Assembly: GCA_958295665.1 (NCBI GenBank)
Contig: OY282560.1
Coordinates: 87,954,311 to 88,018,310 of the forward strand
DNA from: Tipula vernalis
Lineage: Eukaryota > Arthropoda > Insecta > Diptera > Tipulidae
DNA: 64,000 nt
Direction: 5' to 3'
Shown here: piece after piece, positions 1-10,858 of the stretch
Layout: each line of letters starts with the position of its first letter
Position numbering within the stretch: position 1 is the stretch's first letter
The notes under the pieces: generated by a model
Told to the model about the DNA's origin: nothing
Seen by the model: the letters and a program-made list of their open reading frames with translations, nothing else
Databases searched by the model: none
Made by a program: the position numbers and the translations under genes

Positions 1-1
1 T

Positions 2-499
2 CCACTTACCAATTGCAGCCGATCTCCTGCCGAAATCCTACGCGGTAGGCAACCAAGAACGTTACTGTCATCGTTATGCGAGCCTGAACGAATCCAGGAT
101 GTGGAGGTTCCTTCAACTAAATTCAAAATAAATGACAGTGTATATGCTAAAGACCTTGTAAACAGTGGAACGTGGAGGAAAGGTCACATTTCAAAATGCA
201 TAGGTAGACGATTATACATGGTTGTAACGAACAAAGGGATTTGGAAGCGACATCAAAACCAACTTCGTGGTCGAGTTTCTGGGGAACCGGCTGACAAAAT
301 GGAAGACGAATTACCCAGTGAAATTATTAATGCAGCGCCCATTATAGTACCAGAATTGTCATCAACAGCATCTTTGGGTGAATCTGCAACCTCACCAGAT
401 TCCATACGGTCGAAAGATACAATTACCAGTGAAAATCAACCAACTCCAATAAGACGATCATCACGAGTAATCAAAAAGACCGTTCGATTTCAATATTAG
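2..499 (+). CDS. Ty3/gypsy pol, integrase C-terminal end (5' partial)
   Basis: The reading frame is open from the left edge of the window, so the true start lies outside; the first ATG-like codon is not the start. Residues coded by about 23-67 (SPAEILRGRQPRTLL) match the conserved segment after the integrase catalytic core of Ty3/gypsy elements. The part coded by 125-290 (INDSVYAKD, then WKRHQNQLRGR) matches the C-terminal DNA-binding part of the K02A2.6/gypsy-type integrase. The serine- and arginine-rich tail ending RRSSRVIKKTVRFQY is usual for the end of such polyproteins. The frame has no stop before 497-499 and runs straight into a purine tract and LTR, so it is the 3' end of a retrotransposon pol gene that may be intact. 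The enzyme joins element DNA to the host chromosome. Whether the rest of pol is intact cannot be seen here. Confidence 0.85.
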   Translation, partial: PLTNCSRSPAEILRGRQPRTLLSSLCEPERIQDVEVPSTKFKINDSVYAKDLVNSGTWRKGHISKCIGRRLYMVVTNKGIWKRHQNQLRGRVSGEPADKMEDELPSEIINAAPIIVPELSSTASLGESATSPDSIRSKDTITSENQPTPIRRSSRVIKKTVRFQY

Positions 500-551
500 T
501 TTTACTAATGAAAATTGTCCAGTTCAATTCAAAACTTTAGGAAGGAGGAAC

Positions 552-701
552 TGTAATATCTTATTTTCATATTTATTTATATTTATTTTGGAAAGCCTTA
601 ACTTTTCGTTTCATGACTAACTGTTAACTCTTGTAATAACATTGTATTAAGTAATAAAACATTCATTCCATATTGTACGCTCAAACCAAATGGTTGTTAC
701 A
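552..701 (+). mobile_element. Short 3' LTR of the gypsy element at the left edge
   Basis: A purine-rich tract (ggaaggaggaac, 540-551) is followed by TGTAATATC, and a candidate end GGTTGTTACA stands at 692-701. TGTAA and TTACA form the usual short inverted ends. A polyadenylation-like signal (AATAAAA) lies at about 653-659. The LTR would be only 150 bp. The other LTR is outside the window, so the boundaries rest on the TG...CA ends and the position right after pol and the purine tract. Confidence 0.6.
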
Positions 702-944
702 CCTTACTTAAATAAATATAATTATGTTAAACCCAGAGTAGTGTATTTTAAATATAAAAATAACCTCCAGAGGTTACGACAGAACGAAAAAGCTAAAGGG
801 CTAATTGACGTATTTTCAATATTAAAATTAGGTTTAATTAAAATTAAACTTACATAATTTAGATTATTTCCGTTGGAAAAATAAATTTGATTTTATTAAC
901 TGAAGGGAAATTTTGTTAAGCGAAAGGATTTCGGCATTATGGGT
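702..944. other. Non-coding, AT-rich
   Basis: No coding frame, RNA gene or clear repeat is visible; this is the sequence flanking the LTR. Confidence 0.6.
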
Positions 945-1520
945 TAAGAAATAGCCAAATTCCAGATTAATTTAACTTATTCTAGAACTTCATCTACAAA
1001 TCGTTTTAAGATCCCATTTTCATCGCACCTGTCGAATTTCATAATAATTGGTTAAGAAATAGCCTAGTTCCATATTCTAGAATTTTATGTAAAAATCATT
1101 TTAGAACCCTATTTTCGTAATCGGTTAGAATTTCGTTTAAATACTTATAACCGAGTTCATACTAGTGATTCAAAATAATAAAAAATCCTTAAATAAATAC
1201 GCGATCAGCCAGAATTAGAATTTAAATTTTGATGTTGGCCCCAGACCTCCATCGTTCGCACTTATCGAATTTAATCATCATCAGTTAAGAAATAGCCGAC
1301 TTCCATCAAAATTGGTCATATCCCAGAACTTCATCTAAAATCCTTTTTAGAATCCCATTCCCATCGTAAATGTCGAATTTCAATATATTCGGTTAATAAA
1401 TAGGCAAGTTTCTCCCTAATTGGTTATATTTCAGAACTTCGTCTAAAATCAATTTTAGTATTTCATTTTCATAGCACTGGTAAAATTTCATCATAATAGG
1501 CTAAGAAATAAGCAAGTTTT
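945..1520. repeat. Diverged tandem repeat, unit about 105-120 bp
   Basis: About five imperfect copies share the order GGTTAAGAAATAGCC, then AGTTCCA, then CAGAACTTCATCTAAAATC, then TTTTAGAATCCCATTTTCAT, then GTCGAATTTCATAATAAT. Copies start near 945, 1051, 1286, 1395 and 1500. The copy near 1140-1250 is broken up. There is no coding potential. It could be an old minisatellite or the tandem part of a decayed element. Confidence 0.7.
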
Positions 1521-1529
1521 AGAATATGC

Positions 1530-1735
1530 TGTATGAAACCATATGCCATATTGAAATATGCCGTTGTGTTCCTTATGTCATAGTGTACCATATCCCTTAC
1601 TGAAATATGCCGTTTTGAAATATTCCGTATTGGACCATATCACATAGTGTATGCTGTTTGAAATATGCCATAGAGTATCTTATGCCGTAATGTACTATAT
1701 GCCGTTTTGAAATGTGCCATATTGCATGGATCACA
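1530..1735. repeat. Short degenerate repeat of the form ATATGCCGTTTTGAA
   Basis: The words ATATGCCGTTTTGAA, ATATGCCATATTG and TATGCCATAGAGTA recur at roughly 20-27 bp spacing. Short open frames across it are a result of the repeat and are not genes. Confidence 0.6.
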
Positions 1736-3104
1736 TTGTTTATGAAATTGTGTAGAATCTTCAACGGTATCCGCCTCCAGGTTGAAAATTAGTATTTCTG
1801 CTAGGGCCGTCCAACTGTTTCTACTATTGGAATATTTCCGCACATATTGTGGATTTGCTATTGACATTCAGTTTTTGGGGATGATTTGTGTTGATGCCGC
1901 TATTGGCTATAGTGCAATGAGACACTTTGTGTCGAATATTTGGTTGCTGTTATTTACCGCATGATTCACTTCTGTTTTGCATGTGTCATTTGATCATTTT
2001 GTAGTTATTGTGCATCGTTATTTTGGATAAATTCTTCTTGTTTACTCTTATTATTAGGGCTTGCTTTTCGGTGATTTTGGTTTGAATATTTCTACCGGTT
2101 TTTTATTTTCTTTAGCGTTATTTTGACTGATTGCACTTTCAACATTTTGTGGCTGTCTTCGCATTTTTCGTTGTTGAACTGGACTGGAGTAAGGTTGTAT
2201 TTGAGTTCTTTGTTTAAAGAGTTTATTCTGTATCTATGAAAATTATATCTGTGTCGTTAAGAATACTCTGATAAAATTAGGGTGGTTAACATCTTTATTT
2301 TCTTTTTGATGGTAAATTTTTTTCATATTATTCATCGATTACTTCGATATTCTGATTTTTGGATGACAATCGATATACAATTTGTGATGTTTTTGCTTTT
2401 GCTTTTTTCATGTTTGATTAAATTGAATTTCATTCTTTTGCCCCTTAGCTACTGGATCAAATTAAAATACTTTGTTACTAAACTGTATGATTTACTATTA
2501 TTATATTGTATGTATTTAACAATATTGAGTTTTTCCAAAACAACGTATTAATTTTGGCACAAAGGTTGCATAAATAGTACTGGTTGCTTCTGGTAGTTAG
2601 TGACGGTGGAAAAAATATTTTTAATGCTTATGTAATAGAAATATAAACGTTAGAATGAATGAAATTTTCTTTCCATTATATAAGGTAATAATAATGGGGC
2701 AGTCGTGCGATTGTCTAATCAGATCAAGACTACAAGAAAATCAGATTAAAACCTTGAAATTGTCATTAGTTGAATTTTTCGCGACATAGAATAGACCGCA
2801 AATAGTTAGGTAGTCGGTGAATACAAAGTCATACTATCTTTTTGTTGGTTAAGAAAAGTTATTCGCTAAATGGAGTTGGAAATCGGCGAATTGAAGTTTA
2901 CTGTATAAAAATTCCCATTTATAAGAAACATTACGTTATTACAAACTTTTTAGTAGTCCAATGAATTTTAAAAATTTTTGGTTATAACACTACAGAGAAC
3001 CTAAAAATGGGATACGTATGGGATCGTACCTGATACACGAACTGACACAAAACCACCTGTTCATATAAATAGTTACCGTTTTTGTATATGTGCTGGTTTA
3101 AATA
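1736..3104. other. Non-coding, AT-rich
   Basis: Open frames here (for example 2282-2551, strongly hydrophobic and T-rich) have composition typical of random AT-rich DNA and no recognisable motif. I see no feature I can support. Confidence 0.55.
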
Positions 3105-3665
3105 TTGAGTTGGGCATTTCGTTTAAGGGTGAGTTTGCAGTCAATTTGCGGGTTTAATTGGGGTTGAGTTGGAGTTTAACTTTAGGGTTTGGTTAATGGT
3201 GGAGACTTGAGTTGGATTCCGTTAGCTGGTTGAATACGGGTTGGGTTAGGTTTGAGCGAGCAGTTCAGCTGGAGATTTATTTAAGGGTTGAAGTGAGGTT
3301 TGACTTAGTGTTAGTTTGAATTGAGTTCGTGGACGCATTTAGTTTCGGACGATTTTGATTTGGGAGTTGATGAGTTGGACGTTGATTTTGGGGTTGATTT
3401 AAGTGCTAGGTTGCCTTGCAGGTCGTGTTTAGTTTGAGTTAGGGTTGGGCTTTAGAAATGATTGAGGTTGAGTTAAGATTGATCAGTAATTTATTTGGGT
3501 TGTGTTGGGGGTTGAGTTGAAAGTTACATTGAATTGTTTGAGTTGAGTTCACGAACGAACTGTATTGATTTGAGGAGTAATTTAAAGACTGAGTTAGGAT
3601 TGAATTCGTTTGTAAGCAGTTTTCGAGTTGGTTATTGAGTTTGGGTTCGAGATAAGGGTTATACC
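3105..3665. repeat. Degenerate GGGTTGAGTT repeat
   Basis: Dozens of loose variants of GGGTTGAGTT (GGGTTGAGTTGGAGTTTAAC and similar) run for about 560 bp. The reverse complement of the same low-complexity word (AACTCAACCC) occurs at 58480-58830 and at the right edge of the window. The block ends about 100 bp before the 5' LTR of BEL-A. Confidence 0.75.
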
Positions 3666-3762
3666 GAGATTTTACTGGAATTATTATATTTTTTTTCCAA
3701 TTATCTCCCTAAATTTGTAAATAAAAATTTATTCGCTGTTTGTTCCCATGGTTCTCAAGTGG

Positions 3763-4216
3763 TGTTGATGTAGAGTAGTACACAACCTAAAATTAAAGTA
3801 AATAATTAAAAACCATTGAATTATTATATTTATGTAACTTATCTTCATTCACGAATTATTTATGTTTATATTTTTGACGTCTAATGTCAATATCAAATCA
3901 ATGAAGCTTAGTTAGTTAAGAAATTAGTTTAGTACATTTGAACGATCATATTTTTTCATCTAGCATTTAAAAGATGTCACTTTAGTTGATAAGAATTATA
4001 TTGTAATACAATTTGGCGGCTTAAAACCAGTTAAGCCGCACCTTCTTGTACAAAAAATTGCAAGTAATGAATCATTAAAAAGCGAACACTCAACAAGCTA
4101 TCAAGCCTTTTTTTCCAAACATTTTCTTGCGAGTTTAAAGGTATTTTTTTTATTTAACATATATTCTGAATACGGAGAGGCACGCAATTGCCAGCAACAT
4201 TTATTCAGAAAGAACA
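3763..4216 (+). mobile_element. 5' LTR of BEL-A
   Basis: It begins TGTTGATGTA and ends AGAACA just before the primer site, giving 454 bp. The segment 3783-4028 aligns almost base for base with 8687-8907. The 3' part (4029-4216) has no partner at the other end because the right LTR is cut short. Confidence 0.75.
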
Positions 4217-4217
4217 T

Positions 4218-4235
4218 TGGCGCCGAAACAGGGAC
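4218..4235 (+). other. Primer-binding site, tRNA-Lys-like
   Basis: TGGCGCCGAAACAGGGAC starts one base after the LTR. As I recall it, the complement of the 3' end of tRNA-Lys(UUU) differs from this at two of 18 positions. The position and the TGG start make it a primer site; the tRNA assignment is inference. Confidence 0.6.
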
Positions 4236-4326
4236 AAATATTGCTAATTCTGCGGAGTAATAAGAAGCGATAAATCAACACGGAATTTGCGGTGTTTGGG
4301 ATCAAGAAAATTTATAACGGAGATCA

Positions 4327-5311
4327 TTGATACAACGCTACGCCATTCTAGGAGCACATGGAGTAGTAGGCGATCACCTTGAACCAACTAATTACAGCGG
4401 TAGTCGTGAGTACAGAGAACTATTTATAGTTAGAACAGTGTCGTGTGCGCCTAATGGTAAGTCAATGGCGAAGTTGGTGAAGAACAATATGGAGCAAGCT
4501 AGTCTAGACGACATTGTTATTAAGCAAGAGAGAGTACAAAAATTACTGATTGAATTCCAAAATATTGAAAGGGAGATGTTTGACCTAGACAACAAAGCAG
4601 AATCAGACTTATCCGAATTCGAAGACAGTTATTATTTGGTTCTCGCAGGTCTCAGTGCTGTATCACGCAAGCGTAGTCTAGCTCAACCTAAGCTCTCACC
4701 ACTGAATATGAACACACACATAATGAACACATCGCAACTGCATGCTATCGAAGTTCGCCTACCTAAATTAAATATCCCAATTTTTCAGGGTGATTATAGG
4801 GAGTGGCAATCATTCTATGACATATATAAAATTTGACATAAAATTTAACTGCAGCACAAAAGTTACAGTACCTGACTGGTTCATTGAAGGGAGTACCATT
4901 GTCACTCATCCGCCATCTCCCAGTAACTGATGCCAATTATAATGAAGCGTTCCAGAAGCTGGTACAAATATACGACAGGAAGCGTTACACAGTCAATGCC
5001 TTTATCAAAACATATGTACATGGAACAGCCAAATATATTTCAGCTAAACTCTGCAAATATTAGAAAGTTAACGAACGCATTCGATGAAACAATTAGATGG
5101 CTAAAAGCGTTAGGTGCAAATGCCGAAAAGAGAGATCCGTGGCTAATCTATATCGCACTGAATAAGCTTGACAACGAAACCAGGTCGCTATGGGCACAGG
5201 AGACAGCTGAGAGAGATTTTCCTACGTTTGAAGAGCTGCTCGCATTTCTAGGTAAGCGTGTTAAACGTAAGTCGACAACCAGTTGCACGTGCGTATCAAG
5301 TGGCTACTTCT
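4327..5311 (+). pseudogene. BEL-A gag (Pao/BEL gag, DUF1759 region), frameshifted
   Basis: The first open part (4327-4836) ends in LPKLNIPIFQGDYREWQSF, the start of the DUF1759 domain found in Pao/BEL gag proteins. A stop and frame changes lie at about 4836-4950. The domain then resumes at 4930-5311, with AQKLQYL-type and LTNAFDETIRWLKALG segments and the final ELLAFLGKRV. The likely start may be the ATG at 4465 (MAKLVKNNMEQ), since the upstream 46 residues do not look like gag. The zinc knuckle expected after the domain is mostly missing; gag runs into protease within about 40 bp. The product would have coated element RNA in the cytoplasm. Confidence 0.85.
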
Positions 5312-5328
5312 ACAGGATCAACTAGTAA

Positions 5329-5907
5329 ATGTCCAATATGCCATATATACCAACCGCATTGGTCAAAGTCAAAAACAGCACCGGGCAGTTCCAGATATAT
5401 ATAGCATTATTGGACTCCGCATCCCAGGCATCCTTTATATCTGAAAGGTGTGTGAAAGAATTAAATCTCGAACGTGAAAATGCCCGAATTCTAGTTAAAG
5501 GATTTGGAGAGATGGGTATGGGAACAACCAGGGGTTCTACAGAGCTAACAATAGCTTCAGTCGATGGTGCAACAAACTTAACGACACAGGCGTACATTAT
5601 TCCGAAGGTATCCGTCACAGCGAACCAGTACAATATAAGCAAAGGAGATATTCAAATGCTGAATGAGCTAGAGCTAGCTGACCCAAAATTTAATAAGAGA
5701 GGTCCAATTGAACTATTATTAGGAGTGGATATATTTTTCAAGACACTTAAATCGAAGCATTTGATTCTAGAGAGTGGATTAACAGCAGTTCGTACCACTT
5801 TTGGTTGGGTTGTGGCCGGAAAAAGTGTAGATACGAAACCAATAAATATAGATATATCAAATTTTAATATCTTTCTAGACATAGATAACTCACTCCGTAG
5901 ATTCTGA
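5329..5907 (+). pseudogene. BEL-A aspartic protease domain (DUF1758)
   Basis: An open frame of 192 codons holds the whole retropepsin-like domain of BEL/Pao elements. The active-site segment is ALLDSASQASFIS near residues 26-38, with DSAS where most retropepsins have DTGA or DSGS; as I recall, this variant is common in BEL/Pao. The end of the domain has the family pattern LADPKFNKRGPIELLLGVD and the ILESGLTAVRTTFGWVVAG segment. It was part of the gag-pol polyprotein, not a separate gene. The frame is intact but its neighbours are not, so it is counted as part of a dead element. Confidence 0.85.
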
Positions 5908-5929
5908 GAAGTAGAAGAGATGCCCAAAG

Positions 5930-7133
5930 TTACAAGAAGAACACTAGAATAACAAAAATGCGAGGAGTTATTTCAAGCAACGATTAAGCAAGCCAAGGAC
6001 AACAAATTCATTGTCAAATTACCTTTCAAACGGCAGCATTAAATCGATTGAAGGCCATGGGGAGGAAATTTGAACGTGATGAGGGGTTTGCAAACATGTA
6101 TAAAGCATTCATGACAGAGTATCAAGAGCTTTGACACGTGGAAACGGTTCATACATAGGACAACCCAAGCAAATATTATATACCACATCACGGAGTGTTG
6201 AAAAAAAGCAGCACGACGACTAAGCTGAGAGTCGTGTTCGACGCCTCTGCTAAGTCCTCCACGCGTATATCGCTAAACGATGTTCTAATGGTTGGACCCA
6301 CCGTGCAGCCACCACTTATCAAAATATTATTAAAGTTCCGACAGCATCAGTTAGTTGTATGTGGTGACATAGAGACAATGTACCGGCAGGTGTGGCTACG
6401 TATCGGTTAAAAACACTTACGTATGGCACTGCATTAGCAGCGTACCCCGCAACACGCAGTTTAAAGAAGATTGGAAACAAATTGTTACCATACCAGCCAG
6501 AAGCAGCCCAAGTCATAATACAAGATATGTAGACGACATGATAACTGGAGGAAATTCAAAGGCACAAGTAAGAAAGGTAATGACACAAGTTACTAGTGCA
6601 TTGGAGAGCTATGGGCTTAAAATGCGGAAGTTCCTCACCAACGACGAGAATTTGCGATCATTCATTCAAAGTCAAGCCGCAGAAGAAGAAAATGCCAAAT
6701 CTATCGGAGAACACTCGGAAGTCCAAGAGTATTAGGACTTCAGTGGGATCCGTATCAAGATTCGTTTATATTCACCGTGAAGTTACCAGAGCGAGCTCTC
6801 CACAATAAAAGAACGATATTATCGGATGCCAGTCGTACGTTTGATCCACTGGGGTGGTTGTCACCGATCATAATTCGAGGCAAGATTCTCTTTCAAAGCC
6901 TCTGGATGCAGAGTTTAGGCTGGGATGACGATCTCCCACAAAATACATTAAAGGCCTGGCTAGATATTAGAAGGGATCTTTGCGAAATTATCAGTATGCA
7001 GATTCCAAGATGGTTGGTGGAAACGAGCGATGGTCTAAGCGCAAACATAATTACAGCCAAACCCCGTGTATCACCTGTCAAACAAATCAGTCTTCCACGA
7101 TTGGAATTGATGGGTGCTGTCGGCACACCCTAG
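5930..7133 (+). pseudogene. BEL-A reverse transcriptase and partial RNase H, broken
   Basis: Pieces in different frames cover the N-terminal region (about 5935-6130), the fingers/palm start (6195-6410, with LRVVFDASAKSSTRISLND), the catalytic palm (about 6420-6735, with YVDDMITGG around 6526-6550) and the DPLGWLSPI segment of the thumb/RNase H link (6777-7133). Several stops and frame changes separate them. The RNase H frame ends in LPRLELMGAV and then jumps to a later part of the domain, so a stretch holding most of RNase H is deleted near 7130. The catalytic aspartates of YVDD are present. Without RNase H the copy could not replicate. Confidence 0.85.
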
Positions 7134-7563
7134 ACGTTGGACGACATTTGTTGCAAACAGAGTTAGTGAAATATCCAAAATGTACGAGCGAGACAGATGG
7201 TTCCATGTTGTGTCCAAAGAAAATCCGGCCGACATCGCTTCGAGGGGTATGATAACCTGTGATTTAATTAAAAGCGGGTTGTGGTGGCACGGACCAAATT
7301 GGTTAGAGGATGCAAAATATTTGAGACCTATTCAGACAAGAGAACAGCAAATAGGACAGATCACAACCGAAGAACTACGCCCTGCAGCATTGGATGCTTT
7401 TCTAGTGCATACAAACGATTTCATGGACAACGTCATCACTAGATATTCCAGCTTTATCAAGATGGCTAAGGTTCTAGCAATGATAGGGCGATTCATCAAC
7501 AATCTGAAGGGTAAGCAGAAAGGGCGAGACTTAACCAGAGAAGAAATAGAAGCTGTAGTATAA
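7114..7563 (+). pseudogene. BEL-A RNase H end and connection region
   Basis: The open frame starts with PRRWTTFVANRVSEI and continues NPADIASRGM and LWWHGPNWL, the standard BEL/Pao stretch between RNase H and integrase. It overlaps the end of the previous frame at the deletion point. The frame ends at a stop 7561-7563, just before the integrase zinc-binding segment. Confidence 0.85.
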
Positions 7564-7564
7564 T

Positions 7565-8211
7565 AAGGGATGCACACATATTAAATAATCATCCTGGAAC
7601 GAGGCTGCTTACCAGTATAATTAGGCGACAGTTTTGGATAATCAGAGGCAAGGTATTATCCAAAGCAGTAGTACGCAATTGCATTAAGTGCGTCAATCAG
7701 AATCCAAGCATTGGAAATAAGATTATGGGGAACTTATTGTCAGCGAGAGTTCAATATACTCATCCATTCCATAAAGTAGGTGTGGACTATTGTGAGCCAT
7801 TTAAAATCAATCTGGTACGAAGGAGAGGTCAGATACCCATAAAAATGTATGTCTGCGTCTTCATATGTTTAAGCACAAAGGCAGTGCATATTGAAGCAGT
7901 GGGCAATCTCACGACCGAGAGCTTCATTGGGGGCACTAAACCGATTTACATCGCGCAGAGGAATATGCTACACTATATATAGCGACAACGGGACAAACTT
8001 CGTAGGCGCAAACAAGCAGCTAAAACAACTATTTCAGTTTCTTGAAGTCCACGTATATGATATTGCTGCAGAGCTCTTAGTATACAAAATTGAGTGGAAG
8101 TTTATTCCACCAGGAGCACCGCATATGGGAGGGTTATGGGAAGAAGCAGTAAAAGAGGCAAAATTACATTTAAGTAGAGTCGTTGGCAAAACTATACTAA
8201 CCATTGAATAA
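7565..8211 (+). pseudogene. BEL-A integrase zinc-binding and catalytic core, frameshifted
   Basis: The zinc-binding region survives as a HPGTRLL / CIKCVNQN pattern (7585-7710). The catalytic core shows VDYCEPF (first Asp, near 7783) and, after a frameshift at about 7945, YSDNGTNF (second Asp, near 7983) and LWEEAVKEAK (Glu, near 8140). All three catalytic acids are visible, but in two frames. The frame stops at 8209-8211, where a foreign-looking stretch begins. Confidence 0.85.
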
Positions 8212-8290
8212 TTTTAAACATTACCGATAGCAACGATCCAAGGTGATATTTAGATGATTTTTAATATGTTTCGAAGATTGTAAGAGAATT

Positions 8291-8332
8291 CAATCCAGTT
8301 TCGAACTGGTCATAAACTCTCAAACTGGATTG
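8291..8332. repeat. Hairpin with perfect 11-bp stem inside BEL-A
   Basis: CAATCCAGTTT at 8291-8301 and AAACTGGATTG at 8322-8332 are exact inverted repeats with a 20-base loop. The hairpin lies in the roughly 130 bp (8212-8340) that replaces the expected integrase segment. It may mark the joint of a rearrangement. Confidence 0.6.
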
Positions 8333-8342
8333 ATTTCACCCA

Positions 8343-8692
8343 TGGCGAGGTGGCGATTAATCAAACAAATGCAGCAATATTTTTAGAGCAGATGGCACCA
8401 AGAGTATCTAACGATCTTGCAAAAAAGAACTAAGTGGACCAAGGAATTAAACAATCTCACAGTAGGTGATATAGTCCTAATCGCCGAGGCAGGACTACCA
8501 TCGACATGTTGGGCATTAGGAAGGGTTACGGAGACAGATCAAGGAAAGGACGGCAAGATACGAGTCGTAGATATACGTCTGGCCAACAACAGTAAAATCA
8601 TACAGCGTCCAATACACAAATTATGTAAGCAGTACAGTCATATGAATCAACCGATCCATGGCCGGCGGAATGTTGATGTAAAGACAACCTAA
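8343..8692 (+). pseudogene. BEL-A integrase C-terminal region (DUF5641-like)
   Basis: The frame from about 8343 reads a WRLIKQMQQ-type start; after a frame change comes LQKRTKWTKELNNLTVGDIVLI and a CWALGRVTETDQGKDGKIRVV stretch. This is the usual end of BEL/Pao polyproteins. It overlaps the start of the 3' LTR by about 20 bases, as is common in the family. Confidence 0.8.
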
Positions 8693-8907
8693 AATTAAAG
8701 TAAATAATTAAAAACCATTGAATTTTATATTTATGTAACTTATCTTCTTTCACGAATTATTTATGTTTATATTTTTGGCGTCTAATGTCAATATCAAATC
8801 AATGAAGTTAGCCTAGTTAGTTAAGAAATTAGTTTAGCATTTAAAAGATGTCACTATAGTTGATAAGAATTATATTGTAATACGATTTGGCGGCTTAAAA
8901 CCAGTCA
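8671..8907 (+). mobile_element. 3' LTR of BEL-A, truncated
   Basis: It starts TGTTGATGTA after the purine-rich GGCCGGCGGAA tract. It aligns with the left LTR, with scattered substitutions and small indels, up to GGCGGCTTAAAACCAGT and then stops matching, so about half of the LTR is missing. Confidence 0.8.
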
Positions 8908-9949
8908 TCCCTTGAAGGTTAAATACAGGGATTTTGTTCAATATGCATAGTTTGTGTAAAAAAAACAGTCGGCACCATTTTATCATTTTATGTGACATGA
9001 ATTTTAAATATTAAAGTTTTTTTTCTAATAAATACTTTTTGGTATTCTAAGTCTAACTAACGGATTAAAGCAAATATAAAAATGGAAATTTTGGGTCACT
9101 CACCCTACATTTAGATACGTAGAAAATACAAGATGACCGCAATAAAAATGTGTATAAATAATAATATGCTAGCCAAGAAATAAACATAATCAGTTTTGAT
9201 AAAATTAAATAGATAAGAAAATAATGCTTTAATTTAATTAAGGTGTATGCATATGTAGGTGTATAATACAATATTTATATAAACACAACATAATATTGGG
9301 GTAGGAATTTATGTTGCGGTATTAAAGTATATATTACAACATAAAACTAGGGCTGTATAGATTTGCCTAGAGTTATTATTATGCTAAAACCCTAACTCCG
9401 ACCTAAATTGTTGTTGGTTTGTGCAGAGTGAAAATCCTTTTTTCTATTAAAATTCATGTTGAATTGAAATATTTTGTACATGATGGGGATTGACCTTCCA
9501 GATTCAATTTCTTCTTGTTTTTTTATTTTTATAATACATTATTAAATTTTAATAAAGTTTCTCAATTTTTTTTTTTTGTGTTTTTTGCTTCTTGGTAAGC
9601 TCCAGTTTTTTTTTTTTTTTGTGTAATCGAAACTTTTTCATTTAGATTTTACACACAGAGAGATAGGTAGCATGAGATACAAATATTGTTGGGTTTTTGT
9701 TTTCTCGTAAACTTTTCTTATCAAAAGGAAAACTTTCAGATTTTTTAAAGCATTGTGTTATTGATTTGATTTGATGATTTGATTTGGGTTGTACGACCAA
9801 GCCTTTAGCAAGATCTCCCGGATGACGCCGAGCCCACCGTACACCCTTTTTACATTGACTTGGAAGGATTGGATAGGATTGTTAGTGTAGGATTGAGTTC
9901 GACCCGGTTACAGACACCTTGACGGTCAACAGTTAGTAGTATAACAATT

Positions 9950-9951
<2 letters not shown>
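8908..9951. other. Non-coding, AT-rich, with T-runs
   Basis: Homopolymer T runs stand at about 9567-9577 and 9607-9620. A moderately GC-rich patch at 9785-9945 looks like the end of some repeat but matches nothing I can name. No coding frame is supported. Confidence 0.5.
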
Positions 9952-10012
<61 letters not shown>

Positions 10013-10027
10013 TAAAATAATAATAAT
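9952..10027. repeat. (TAA)n microsatellite, possible LINE tail
   Basis: About 25 copies of TAA, with one interruption (TTAAAATAA) near the right end. Read on the minus strand it is (TTA)n at the far end of the region downstream of the LINE at 10859-14350. RTE-like LINEs often end in short repeats rather than poly(A), so this may be that element's tail; this is inference. Confidence 0.8.
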
Positions 10028-10858
10028 TTGTTATCACAGGACGGCATAATTTCTATCTACAAGTTCTTATTTCCTTAAGACCGGTAACTTTGCTTTTATT
10101 CCTTCAGTCCTGAAATTTTAACTTTGTATTATTGTTGTAATTTATTCTGACAGAATTATCTAATCTATTGCTAATTTCCTGAGGTCCAACATGTCATCAT
10201 CTTAATCACTATTTATTTTAATAAGGTTAAATATGTTTCTCAGCAATCCTCGGTTAGTTACTTCCTACCCTAAGTTATACTAAATAAATAAATAATTATT
10301 CATCTAGTAACAATCCTGTCCAGGAGCAGGAAAAATCTATTAATAATATTTTATTTAATCCATCCAGACACTTGCATGCTCCATCATGTTTGATCATTTC
10401 CTATATAAATAACTAAATTAAACTAAATTAGTCTCAATTCGCTACTTAACTTTTTGGAGAGTAATAAATTCTGCAATGTATCTGAAACAGTTCAAACTTT
10501 GAACCCAATTAGCATGTTATGAATAGTCCACCCTTCCCATATAAGAACACAACCAACTACAAATTTGTTCCCATCCGAAAACGCCCACAACCACCATCTC
10601 TCCCACCTTGACGTTACAACCGCAAACCCTTCGTCAATTATAAATTATAACAAATAAACTATACATATATGTATTCAATTATTTATTTACTATGTCAATC
10701 CATTTATATCTATTTATTTTACCTCTACTTAACTTAAATAAATTTAACTACATTTGTTTAGCAGTTGATTAATTAATTAATTACCCATTAGTTCCTTGCT
10801 TGACATCGCTCTGATGTACGTAAGCGATGAATATTTGATAAAAGTTGTAATATCCAAC
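10028..10858 (-). other. Possible 3' UTR of the OTU-LINE
   Basis: There is no coding frame. The stretch lies between the LINE's stop codon (10859-10861, minus strand) and the trinucleotide run. Its assignment to the LINE depends on where that element ends, which cannot be told from a single copy. Confidence 0.4.

Larger units (their letters stand above)
3763..8907 (+). mobile_element. BEL-A: decayed BEL/Pao LTR retrotransposon
   Basis: Two related LTRs (3763-4216 and 8671-8907) bracket gag, protease, reverse transcriptase, RNase H and integrase segments, all on the plus strand in BEL/Pao order. The coding part is split by several frameshifts and stops and by internal deletions in RNase H and integrase, so the copy is dead. 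The right LTR matches the left only up to TTAAAACCAGT, then diverges, so it is truncated. No target duplication can be read because of that truncation. Confidence 0.9.

Noticed and set aside
2282..2551. Small membrane protein
   Set aside because: Hydrophobicity follows from T-rich sequence; no motif, no start context, no conservation evidence.
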